Below, in pieces: positions 1 to 5,641 of a DNA stretch of 7,815 bases. Made by a program: the position numbers and the translations under genes. The notes beneath the pieces were generated by a model. The model was not told the DNA's origin. It worked only from the letters and a program-made list of their open reading frames with translations, and did no database searches. Positions within the stretch are counted from its first letter, which is position 1. Every line of letters begins with the position of its first letter. The stretch is from Candidatus Helarchaeota archaeon (GTDB lineage Archaea > Asgardarchaeota > Lokiarchaeia > Helarchaeales > JABXJV01): contig JABXJV010000241.1 of assembly GCA_013375355.1 (NCBI GenBank), positions 1 through 7,815 on the forward strand, written 5' to 3'.

Positions 1-30
1 ATTTCTTTTATCTTTTTTCTTAAAAAACTA
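1..30 (-). terminator. Possible U-rich terminator after the ftr pair
   Basis: On the minus strand, just after the TAA of the ftr paralogue, the sequence has a T6 run (22-27) that is self-complementary with A6 (13-18), separated by 3 nt. This could serve as a short oligo-U archaeal terminator. The window ends here, so the downstream context is unknown. Confidence 0.25.
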
Positions 31-903
31 TTATAAAATTTCAGTGAGATCATATTTCTCCGGACCTAACTTTCCCTCAAATGTAGTTGCAGTTATTTTT
101 AGAACTCCCTTCATATCTTTAATTTCTTCTATACCGCGATTCAGGGCTTGAAAGAGATTAATGACATCAATACTATCAACGACAATCTGGTAGGCTGCCG
201 TGTCTGGAAGCATTTCGGTATCTTTAACTTTTGCCTTTAAGTCGGGACAGAACCTATGGTCAATAGTTCCCTTTTTTTTCATAAAATCATATTTAAGAGA
301 ATCCAATTTAATTATGAATTTTGTCATTCCTCCCGAAAAAGGACAGATAACTCCCTCAGTGTCTTGAATTACCTCTGTAAATTCCATTCCTGCCTTTAAT
401 GCAACATCCTTCTTCCCAATTATGATTATATTTGTACTTACCCCTTCGATAATACCAAAAGTAGATTCTACAAGCATATTTCCCTCCATTGTTGGGATAC
501 TCCATACTTCGCGCTCGTTAAACATCCCCTTTTTTTGGAAACCGTCACCAAATAGACTAATTGCTTTTCCAATTTCTAATTTTTTTACATTTGGATCTTT
601 AATCATAGCGTCATATACAGATACTGTTGGACAAGGAAGAAGACTTTGGAAGATTCTTCTTGCTAGTTCATTTTCCAATAATTTTTTATTTGGCGCACAG
701 ATCATCATTATTACACCAGGTCGATTGTCAATTGTGCTATCCGGTCTTATATCTACTCCTGCTTCTACTCCTTTTTTATTTCCAAACCCTGAAGCCGCAC
801 GAGCTCCTGTCAAAGCCCATTCTGGAGAGACTGCAGTTACTAAAATTCTCGATATCCAAAGGGGGTATAATTCCCCCTTTCCTTCAATTCTTATTTCACT
901 CAT
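31..903 (-). CDS. Diverged Ftr-like paralogue (formylmethanofuran:H4MPT formyltransferase family)
   Basis: A 290-residue protein of the Ftr family, close to the usual length of about 297. Family landmarks kept are NRPGV (60-64), the LFGDGFQ loop (118-123), VWSIPTMEG (133-141), CPFSGGM (187-193), RFCPD (217-221) and C-terminal EGKLG (276-280). Several positions that are near-invariant in canonical Ftr have changed. GGNF is STNI (156-159), ASTN is GTID (212-215), SAGNFGG is TATTFEG, and the position matching Glu245 of the Methanopyrus kandleri enzyme is Gln239 (codon CAG). I recall that Glu as catalytic. Canonical Ftr transfers formyl from formylmethanofuran to H4MPT in the cytoplasm; whether this copy does so is uncertain. 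The ATG start at 903 is preceded by GGAG with 7-nt spacing. It lies 36 nt downstream of the canonical ftr on the same strand, so the two are probably co-transcribed. Family membership is secure; activity is not. It may be a second Ftr isoenzyme, an FhcD-like subunit or an inactive partner. Confidence 0.85.
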   Translation of the reverse strand: MSEIRIEGKGELYPLWISRILVTAVSPEWALTGARAASGFGNKKGVEAGVDIRPDSTIDNRPGVIMMICAPNKKLLENELARRIFQSLLPCPTVSVYDAMIKDPNVKKLEIGKAISLFGDGFQKKGMFNEREVWSIPTMEGNMLVESTFGIIEGVSTNIIIIGKKDVALKAGMEFTEVIQDTEGVICPFSGGMTKFIIKLDSLKYDFMKKKGTIDHRFCPDLKAKVKDTEMLPDTAAYQIVVDSIDVINLFQALNRGIEEIKDMKGVLKITATTFEGKLGPEKYDLTEIL

Positions 904-939
904 TTAAATACTCCAAAAAATTCTTAAAAAAAAAAGAGA

Positions 940-1893
940 TTAGAGACCTAATACATCTTTTAGATAGATATTATACTTACCAAGTTTTCCTCCATAGTTA
1001 CCTGCTGAGATCTTTTTAATTCCGGGAACTTTAACAGCAGCTTTGATACCTGCTGCTGTAGCTTCCTTTAACAAATCTAAAGTCAGACCGTTAAATACTA
1101 GTTCTAATACACATTTAACATCAGAAGGTACACTTGATCCTTCTACTTCACTTTTTAAAGTAGGACAGAACAAATGATTGGTCGAGGCATGCAAGAATTT
1201 AGAATATTTTAAAGATCCAGTTTTTGATCCTGAACGACAAACTCCTCCAGGAAAGCTTGCTATTACACCTTTTATTTTAATCATTTCATCTGCTGCAGCT
1301 TTAGCCGCTTTAAGAGTATTTTCGGCATTTTCACCCATTACAAAGAAATTCCCACCAGCAATTCCCTTTTTTGCTTTAAATTTCTCTTCAATAACGAATT
1401 CACCCTCCATAACCGGGATTTTCCAAACTGTTCGTCCAACTAATGTGTCTTTCTTTTCAAAACCATCTCCAAAGTAACGTAACATCCCACCGGTATTAAA
1501 AATAGCAGGTGCCGGTATCTTAGTTCCATCTTTTTGTTTCTTTTTATACATATCAGCTTCCATTCCGAGCCAATCAAAAGCAGCTGAAGTTGGTGCGGTG
1601 AGTACACATTGACCCATCCTATTCATTAATGCTTTTCCTAAATTGGCTCTTTTTGCACAAAGCATTACAGCAATACCTGGTCTACCATCCGGTGTGTCAG
1701 ATTTTGGAACAAAAGAGTCAAATCCTGCTTCACAATCGCAAGCAATTGTACTAACTGCATAGCCACTAAAAGTAGATGCAATTATTACAGCCCAATCTTC
1801 ATCAATTGCCGTTATTAATGGTCTTACACACCATATATCAAATGCTTCTGCATAAGTAGCATCTATTTCTACTCCATTTAGTTGCAATACCAA
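940..1893 (-). CDS. ftr: Formylmethanofuran--tetrahydromethanopterin N-formyltransferase
   Basis: A 317-residue protein that aligns along its whole length with archaeal Ftr. It catalyses reversible formyl transfer between formylmethanofuran and tetrahydromethanopterin in the methyl branch of the C1/Wood-Ljungdahl pathway; characterised homologues are soluble homotetramers. Landmarks are NGVEID (6-11), DGRPG (69-73), GQCVLTAPT (94-102), RYFGDGFE (139-146), VWKIPVMEGEF (156-166), AGGNFFVM (179-186), ASFPGGV (212-218), ASTNHLFCPT (236-245), VLELVFNG (262-269) with Glu264 at the catalytic-Glu position, and ISAGNYGGKLG (295-305). About 20 extra residues (around 113-138, rich in K and P) precede the FGDG loop, compared with the M. 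kandleri protein. The start is TTG at 1893, with GGAG 8 nt upstream. A second TTG at 1887 would give an N-terminus matching homologues slightly better but with poorer SD spacing. No ATG precedes the conserved region. It is the first gene of a probable two-gene operon with the diverged paralogue downstream. Confidence 0.95.
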   Translation of the reverse strand: MVLQLNGVEIDATYAEAFDIWCVRPLITAIDEDWAVIIASTFSGYAVSTIACDCEAGFDSFVPKSDTPDGRPGIAVMLCAKRANLGKALMNRMGQCVLTAPTSAAFDWLGMEADMYKKKQKDGTKIPAPAIFNTGGMLRYFGDGFEKKDTLVGRTVWKIPVMEGEFVIEEKFKAKKGIAGGNFFVMGENAENTLKAAKAAADEMIKIKGVIASFPGGVCRSGSKTGSLKYSKFLHASTNHLFCPTLKSEVEGSSVPSDVKCVLELVFNGLTLDLLKEATAAGIKAAVKVPGIKKISAGNYGGKLGKYNIYLKDVLGL

Positions 1894-2010
1894 AATATCA
1901 ACTCCAAAGTAAGTAAATCGATTAGTATTTCTTAAATATTTTTTAATATCTATTTTTTTATTACAAATATAAATAATTAGTAAAATTGAAAAAAATAAAA
2001 AGGTGCATTA
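1894..2010. promoter_or_regulatory. Divergent promoter region between ftr and the 2011 operon
   Basis: This very AT-rich 117-bp gap separates divergently transcribed genes, so it must hold both promoters unless one gene is read from further away. For the plus-strand gene, a TATA-like ATATAAAT at 1967-1974 would place transcription start near 1995-2000, and an SD AGGTG at 2001-2005 sits 5 nt before the ATG at 2011. For ftr on the minus strand, an AATATTTAAG stretch (about 1931-1940) is a weak TATA candidate, and GGAG (1902-1905) is the SD. The boxes were picked by eye. The SD sites are stronger evidence than the TATA boxes. Confidence 0.4.
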
Positions 2011-2544
2011 ATGAGAAATAGAACCCGTTTTATTTGTTTTATTCCATTAATTCTCTTAATTAGTTTTGGAGTTTGGAACTATTATTATGGTTGGCGTCCT
2101 CCAGAATTTTCTCCAGACTTATTTCATACTGTGGGTGCGGACTTTATAACTATAAAAAAGCCTGGATCGTATGAAATTTTTCACAATTTAATAATCAACG
2201 GTCATATTAGTTATATGGAGTTTGTGGAAGGCAAGGTACAATTATATCTTCAAGGAATAATTCCATTAAGAGTAAATTGTTGTTTTCCACAAGCTCTTGA
2301 ATATAGAATTGGAGATTACGTTTATCTTAAAGGATGGGCATATTTCTATTTCAATACTAGTTTTTCTTTAAATTCGGATATATTAGATGGCTATTTTTTA
2401 GCGATTGAAGGACATAAGCTTATTTCTTATAAATTTCCAATTTCACTTATTGGTTTAGCTTTAGTTTTATTGATCTTATTCACATTGTTCAAAATGAAAC
2501 GGGACCTTAGCTTTGAAAGGAGAGGAGGTGTAATCATCGCCTGA
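2011..2544 (+). CDS. Two-helix membrane protein with an extracytoplasmic beta-rich (possibly OB-fold) domain
   Basis: A 177-residue protein of no family I can name. Residues 7-26 are hydrophobic and preceded by R2, R4 and R6 (positive inside), so they form a TM helix or uncleaved signal anchor. A second TM helix spans 143-161 and is followed by the basic KMKRDLSFERR tail. Residues 27-142 should therefore face outside. Within that segment, EGKVQLYLQG (73-82), the central RIGDYVYLKGW (99-109) and the YFLAIEGHKLI strand (128-138) alternate like a five-strand OB fold; GD-V-hydrophobic-KG is typical of OB strand 3-4 turns. That fold is inferred. The ATG start has SD AGGTG at 5-nt spacing. Its 3' end carries AGGAGGTG (2523-2530) and overlaps, in another frame, the first codons of the downstream membrane hydrolase-like gene, suggesting translational coupling. 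The gene is real; the function is unknown. Confidence 0.7.
   Translation: MRNRTRFICFIPLILLISFGVWNYYYGWRPPEFSPDLFHTVGADFITIKKPGSYEIFHNLIINGHISYMEFVEGKVQLYLQGIIPLRVNCCFPQALEYRIGDYVYLKGWAYFYFNTSFSLNSDILDGYFLAIEGHKLISYKFPISLIGLALVLLILFTLFKMKRDLSFERRGGVIIA
2523..2530 (+). promoter_or_regulatory. Strong Shine-Dalgarno site with no matching start codon
   Basis: AGGAGGTG is the best SD match in the window. It lies inside the 3' end of the two-helix protein gene, so it should serve the next gene. Canonical starts at 5-10 nt spacing are absent in the membrane hydrolase frame. It shows that a ribosome is meant to start at about 2536-2540 rather than at the ATG at 2657, which has no comparable SD. Confidence 0.6.
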
Positions 2545-2656
2545 TTGGTTAACTCATATTGGAATTGCATATTTAATTATCTGGTTAATAAGCAAAATTG
2601 ATAAATTCGATGTAAAATGCAGAAAATATTATATTTTCTTTCTTATCGGAAGCGTA
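2534..2656 (+). other. In-frame N-terminal coding extension of the membrane hydrolase, without a canonical start codon
   Basis: Reading frame 2 is open from just after a TAA at 2531-2533. It encodes about 41 residues, including SSPDWLTHIGIAYLIIWLI (a first TM helix carrying the family Thr-His motif) and YYIFFLIGSV leading into the ATG at 2657. No ATG, GTG or TTG occurs in this frame in the stretch. A strong SD, AGGAGGTG (2523-2530), lies just upstream, where a start near 2536-2540 would be expected. The likely explanations are an indel or assembly error, a non-standard start, or a frameshift from the upstream gene. Confidence 0.6.
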
Positions 2657-3103
2657 ATGCCAGATCTCGAACGAATATTAGCCTTAACAGCAGAATTTTT
2701 TCAAAATTACCAACTAAAAGAGTTCTTCATAACCGTTTTTACAACGAGTTTTCATACAATTTTAGGGGTCATTTGCGTTTCACTCGCTATGATCTCTTTT
2801 TTCCCCAATGAAAACCATAAATTGGTTTATTTTTCATTCATATTAGGTGGGTTTTTTCATTTATTATTAGATGGGATGATGTGGCCTTGGCCTGGTATGG
2901 GTTTGGTCTTATTCTATCCTTTTTTAACTGGTCCAAGAGGTACTTTTTCGTTTCATTTAGCTTGGCCAGAAAGTCTGGTTCCTTTAATTATCACATCTAT
3001 TGTAGTGGGGGTGACATTTATTATAGATTTTATCCAAAAAAAGTCATTAATTTCACTAACTCCTCTCAAAAACCTATTTCAAAATAATAAAAAGCTTGAT
3101 TAA
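2657..3103 (+). CDS. YdjM/DUF457-like membrane-bound metal-dependent hydrolase (first ATG; true N-terminus lies upstream)
   Basis: This ORF is 148 residues from its first ATG, but the same frame is open back to 2534 and that upstream part encodes the family's first motif. With it included, the protein has the signature of membrane-bound metal-dependent hydrolases (PF04307-like): WLTH with His at codon 2555, GSVMPDLER around the ATG (Asp3), TSFHT (His33), and GGFFHLLLDGM (His68, Asp72) followed by WPWPGMG. These His/Asp residues sit at membrane edges and are expected to bind metal. About five hydrophobic segments are visible: two upstream of or at the ATG, then residues 35-49, 57-74 and 107-125. 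The C-terminus is basic. The family is reported in phospholipid or stress contexts, but its substrate is not established. It lies between the two-helix membrane protein and a methyltransferase on the same strand. The family call is reasonable from motif spacing, but I could not run a profile search. Confidence 0.65.
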   Translation: MPDLERILALTAEFFQNYQLKEFFITVFTTSFHTILGVICVSLAMISFFPNENHKLVYFSFILGGFFHLLLDGMMWPWPGMGLVLFYPFLTGPRGTFSFHLAWPESLVPLIITSIVVGVTFIIDFIQKKSLISLTPLKNLFQNNKKLD

Positions 3104-3119
3104 TAAGCGGAATGAAAAA

Positions 3120-3746
3120 ATGAAAAAATCTCCTTCAAAGCTAGCAGAAGAATTCTATGATAAAATTTTCAATCTTTATCATGAAGAATTTAATTACGAT
3201 TTAATTCAGTATAAAGAATGGTTAGATTTACTAATATCTATGATGAATAAAGGAAACAAAATTCTTGATCTAGGTTGTGGAAGTGGTAGAGCCGTAAAAT
3301 ATTTTATTGATAGAGAATTTAAGGGAGTAGGCATCGATCTATCGGATGAAATGTTGAAACTGGCTAGAGAAAATGTAAAAAATGGAGAATTTTATAAAAA
3401 AGATTTTACACAACTCGATTTTGGAAATAATTCCTTTGACGCAATTATCTCGTTTTTCGCATTAAATCATATCGAGAAAGAAAAATTTAAAAAAATAATA
3501 TCTGATTGCAAGAAAATATTGAAGAAGGGAGGGTTTTTACTCCTTGGTATGGTTAGAGGTTCATCAGAAGGATATTGGGTCGGGTTTTATGGACAGAAAA
3601 TGGAACTTTATGGTGCAGGTTATACTAAAAAAGAACTCTCTGACATATTAAATTCAGAAGGTTATAAAATTCTCAAATCAGGGATAGAACATTTTAAGGG
3701 TAAATATTTCGAAGAAGATCAAATCTTTCTTTTAGGAAAAAAATAA
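3120..3746 (+). CDS. Class I SAM-dependent methyltransferase
   Basis: A 208-residue Rossmann-fold methyltransferase of the Methyltransf_11/25 type. Motif I is LDLGCGSGR (49-57), the SAM-binding glycine loop. The acidic residue that holds the ribose hydroxyls is in GIDLS (71-75). KKDFTQLDF (93-101) supplies the Asp near the adenine. Motif IV/V follows as FDAIISFFALNHI (106-118), then a KKILKKGGFLLL strand (131-142). The acceptor substrate cannot be read from sequence; small-molecule and protein acceptors are both possible. I chose the ATG at 3120; a TTG at 3096 would add eight residues (MINKRNEK) and overlap the previous gene by 8 nt, but has no SD. The ATG has only a weak GGA 8 nt upstream. 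It sits 16 nt after the membrane hydrolase gene, so it is probably the last gene of that operon. It converges with the longin-like gene, 20 nt away. Confidence 0.85.
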   Translation: MKKSPSKLAEEFYDKIFNLYHEEFNYDLIQYKEWLDLLISMMNKGNKILDLGCGSGRAVKYFIDREFKGVGIDLSDEMLKLARENVKNGEFYKKDFTQLDFGNNSFDAIISFFALNHIEKEKFKKIISDCKKILKKGGFLLLGMVRGSSEGYWVGFYGQKMELYGAGYTKKELSDILNSEGYKILKSGIEHFKGKYFEEDQIFLLGKK

Positions 3747-3766
3747 AAAGGATCTAAAAATGAAAG
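3735..3766 (-). terminator. U-rich terminator of the GTPase-longin operon
   Basis: On the minus strand, immediately after the TAG of the longin-like gene, three T runs follow one another: T5 (3756-3760), T5 (3745-3749) and T7 (3737-3743). No stem is obvious. Successive oligo-U tracts without a hairpin are the usual archaeal terminator form. The last run lies inside the 3' end of the convergent methyltransferase gene. Confidence 0.4.
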
Positions 3767-4828
3767 CTATGGTAAGCTAAAATTCGACTTATCTTCATCA
3801 TCTTTTACTACTTCTAATTCAACATCCTCAGGAAATTCTTCTTTTTTTTCAGGTTCCTTCTTTTCAATTGGTTTAACGATTTTTTTAGGTTCTGGCTTTT
3901 TTAATTTTTCTTTTGCTATTAATTCCATAATTGCTTTTCTAGCCTTTTCTTCTGCATCAATAAATTTTTGTAGTGCATCCATTTTTTCCGTATACTCGGT
4001 TTTTCTAATTATATATTGTTCAGCTATAGTTGAGAATTTCTGTAATTTTTCTGTGATTTCAATACATTTCTTGGAATTTTCAACTGCTTGGTTTAAATCC
4101 TTTTTTCTGATGGATTTATCCACTCTATCAACATAATTACGTAAATCGCTTTCTAATCTAGGAATCGTCTTTAAATCCGCTGCTTTATTCTTAAACTGGA
4201 TAGATAAATCTGTATCTCCAATTTCTTCGAGCAAATCTGCAGCTTTTTGGTAATTTTCTGCAGCTAATACATGACTTTTCCCTTTTAGTAATTTCTCGGC
4301 TGTCATTAAAGTTGAAGATAACTTTCCTGGTATCGCTCCTGCTTTTGCTAATAATTTTTGTGCAGCTGCAAGTTCACCTTTATCCAATAGAATTTTTGCC
4401 TTATTGCTAATCTTTTCTTTGATTTTTTCTTTAGAATAGACAAATTTTCTTGCAGATATCATTTCATCATATGTAGTTTTCACAATATCTGCAAGATAAG
4501 GATTGTTTAATTCGCCTCTAATATTTTTTTCTACTTTTCTTAAAAAAGGGAAAAATTCCTTACTTGTTTCTTCTGGATTCAAAATTAATAGTATCATTAC
4601 CCTTCGGAGGACGTCTTTCTCTTTGAATTGAAAAAAATGAGATGCAATGTTAGTTCCCTCTAATTGAAATGAAATATCGGTTTCTGGAGGAACCTTTCCT
4701 GAATGAATCATAAAAGTTTGCATAGATAGATCAGATAGTGAAGATTTAAAATCAAAATCAGGATATTTCGCTTTAACAATTGGTCCTTTGAGTTGATCCC
4801 AATCTACTATAAAAATTCCTAAAGGCAT
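3767..4828 (-). CDS. Longin-like domain protein with helical repeats and a charged tail; partner of the small GTPase
   Basis: A 353-residue cytoplasmic protein with no signal peptide or TM helix. Residues 1-105 look like a longin/roadblock-type alpha/beta domain. It begins with strand LGIFIVDWDQLKGPIVKAKYP, the turn-strand hairpin typical of longins, then a helix around MQTFMI (36-41), later strands SHFFQFKEKD (63-72) and RVMILLILN (76-84), and a long helix to about 104. Residues 105-220 are helical and include TPR/MIT-like hairpins such as AKILLDKGELAAAQKLL and HVLAAENYQKAADLLEEIG. Residues 220-310 form long helices, probably coiled coil. From 310 the tail is rich in K, E and P and ends in acidic residues. 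ATG 4828 is chosen because GGTG (4835-4838) is 6 nt upstream; GTG 4837 has poor spacing. It starts 1 nt after the GTPase stop, so the two are translated together. Fold calls are inferred from pattern. A role as GEF, GAP or effector of that GTPase is a hypothesis. Confidence 0.7.
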   Translation of the reverse strand: MPLGIFIVDWDQLKGPIVKAKYPDFDFKSSLSDLSMQTFMIHSGKVPPETDISFQLEGTNIASHFFQFKEKDVLRRVMILLILNPEETSKEFFPFLRKVEKNIRGELNNPYLADIVKTTYDEMISARKFVYSKEKIKEKISNKAKILLDKGELAAAQKLLAKAGAIPGKLSSTLMTAEKLLKGKSHVLAAENYQKAADLLEEIGDTDLSIQFKNKAADLKTIPRLESDLRNYVDRVDKSIRKKDLNQAVENSKKCIEITEKLQKFSTIAEQYIIRKTEYTEKMDALQKFIDAEEKARKAIMELIAKEKLKKPEPKKIVKPIEKKEPEKKEEFPEDVELEVVKDDEDKSNFSLP

Positions 4829-4829
4829 T

Positions 4830-5375
4830 TTACTCACCTACCTTATTTAAAATTGTTCGTGCAATTCTTTCAAAAATCTCATTAATATTTTCTCCAGTTT
4901 TAGCTGAAGTCTCTTCAAAATCTACATTCATTTCTTTTGCAAGTTTTATTCCATCTTTTCTTGGGACTTCTCTTTGATCTTGTAAATCTATTTTATTTCC
5001 GATTAATATTCCAGTGAATTCCTTCTTAAAGGGTCTAGACTTTTTTAAATCTTTGAACCATTTTGCAGTCTTATTAAAAGAATCTTCACTTGTTATATCA
5101 TAAACTAAAAAAAATCCATGGGCTCCTTCAAAGAATACCTTTCTTACTTTCATGAACTTGGATTGTCCAGCAATATCCCAAACATATAATTCAACATTAG
5201 TTTTATTTTCATCGGACCCCCCGTCAAAGGCTAGCTCTTTCTTACTAACTTGGCATCCTACTGTAGGAATATACAATTCTCGGAATTTTTTTTCTGTATA
5301 TCTCAACATCAACGTTGTCTTCCCAACTGCTGGCTCACCTAGCACAATTATCTTCCACTTATAATCTACAGACAT
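4830..5375 (-). CDS. Rab/Ras-like small GTPase
   Basis: A 181-residue small GTPase with all five G motifs. G1 P-loop is GEPAVGKTT (13-21). G2 Thr38 is in YIPTVG. G3 is WDIAGQ (66-71), with Gln71 at the Ras Gln61 position. G4 is NKID (127-130). G5 is ETSAKTG (155-161). WDIAGQ and NKID with ETSAK match the Rab/Ras rather than the Arf pattern, and it should switch between GTP and GDP states and hydrolyse GTP. The segment between switch I and G3 (AFDGGSDENKTNVEL) is several residues longer than in Rabs. The protein ends NKVGE with no C-terminal cysteine, so it cannot be prenylated in the eukaryotic way. The start is ambiguous. GTG at 5465 would add 30 residues not typical of the family. ATG 5375 gives a normal Rab N-terminus and lies downstream of the start predicted from the TATA-like box. 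It is followed 1 nt later by the longin-like gene, pointing to a regulator-GTPase pair. Confidence 0.92.
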   Translation of the reverse strand: MSVDYKWKIIVLGEPAVGKTTLMLRYTEKKFRELYIPTVGCQVSKKELAFDGGSDENKTNVELYVWDIAGQSKFMKVRKVFFEGAHGFFLVYDITSEDSFNKTAKWFKDLKKSRPFKKEFTGILIGNKIDLQDQREVPRKDGIKLAKEMNVDFEETSAKTGENINEIFERIARTILNKVGE

Positions 5376-5478
5376 AGAGTTCTGCTCTTTTTGCTGGTAT
5401 TTCTGAATCTCGCCAGAAATTTCAAAGTTTAAGTTAAATTGTGGTTTAATATTATTTTTCAACACAATTCTTTTAATT

Positions 5479-5490
5479 TTTTATATTTAT
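5479..5490 (-). promoter_or_regulatory. TATA-like box of the GTPase-longin operon
   Basis: On the minus strand this reads ATAAATATAAAA, a plausible archaeal TATA box. Transcription would start about 25 nt downstream, near 5460. That is past the GTG at 5465, which favours the ATG at 5375 with a leader of about 85 nt. It was picked by eye in AT-rich DNA. Confidence 0.35.
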
Positions 5491-5506
5491 GAGATTTGAT
5501 TGCGAT

Positions 5507-5530
5507 TATTATACCTTTAATGGTATAATA
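5507..5530. repeat. Perfect 9-bp inverted repeat upstream of the GTPase promoter
   Basis: TATTATACC (5507-5515) and GGTATAATA (5522-5530) are exact reverse complements separated by 6 nt. The repeat lies about 16-50 bp upstream of the TATA-like box of the GTPase operon, where a dimeric regulator could bind. It is also about 110 nt downstream of the LRR gene stop on the same strand, so it could form an RNA hairpin. It is not followed by a T run there, which argues against a classic terminator. Confidence 0.45.
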
Positions 5531-5603
5531 TTTTAGTTTTATTTTTTTTATATATAGTAAAAAGTGTTGAAAAAAATTAAAGGTTATTAATTAGGCTTTT
5601 GAT

Positions 5604-5640
5604 AGAAGAGAGAAAAAAATTAAAAGAGAAGAGGAAGGGG
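5604..5640 (-). terminator. Pyrimidine/U-rich tract after the LRR gene
   Basis: Directly after the TAA of the LRR gene, the minus strand is almost pure pyrimidine, starting CCCCTTCCTCTTCTC. It then includes T4 and T7 runs separated by AA, followed by CTCTCTTC. Such U-rich, stemless tracts are the usual archaeal termination signals. The rest of the 5376-5641 gap holds the inverted repeat, the TATA-like box and AT-rich DNA with no gene that I can support. Confidence 0.4.
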
Positions 5641-5641
5641 T

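Noticed and set aside
422..907. Plus-strand 161-codon open frame opposite the Ftr-like paralogue
   Set aside because: It is antisense to a confidently assigned Ftr-family gene and its translation shows no domain pattern or SD.
627..1477. Plus-strand open frames at 627-1019 and 1178-1477 opposite the two ftr genes
   Set aside because: Both are antisense to conserved Ftr coding sequence and have low-complexity hydrophobic translations.
2617..2811. Alternative plus frame starting at ATG 2617
   Set aside because: It is out of frame with the membrane hydrolase motifs (PDLER, FHT, HLLLD) that define the real gene there.
2881..3087. Second plus frame inside the hydrolase gene
   Set aside because: It is a shadow of the hydrolase frame, with no SD or recognisable motif.
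3762..3778. AGCT-bounded short inverted repeat between the convergent genes
   Set aside because: The arms are only 4 bp, which is expected by chance; the T runs are better terminator evidence.
5152..5364. Plus-strand open frame opposite the GTPase
   Set aside because: It is antisense to the P-loop and G3 region of the GTPase gene and is not supported.
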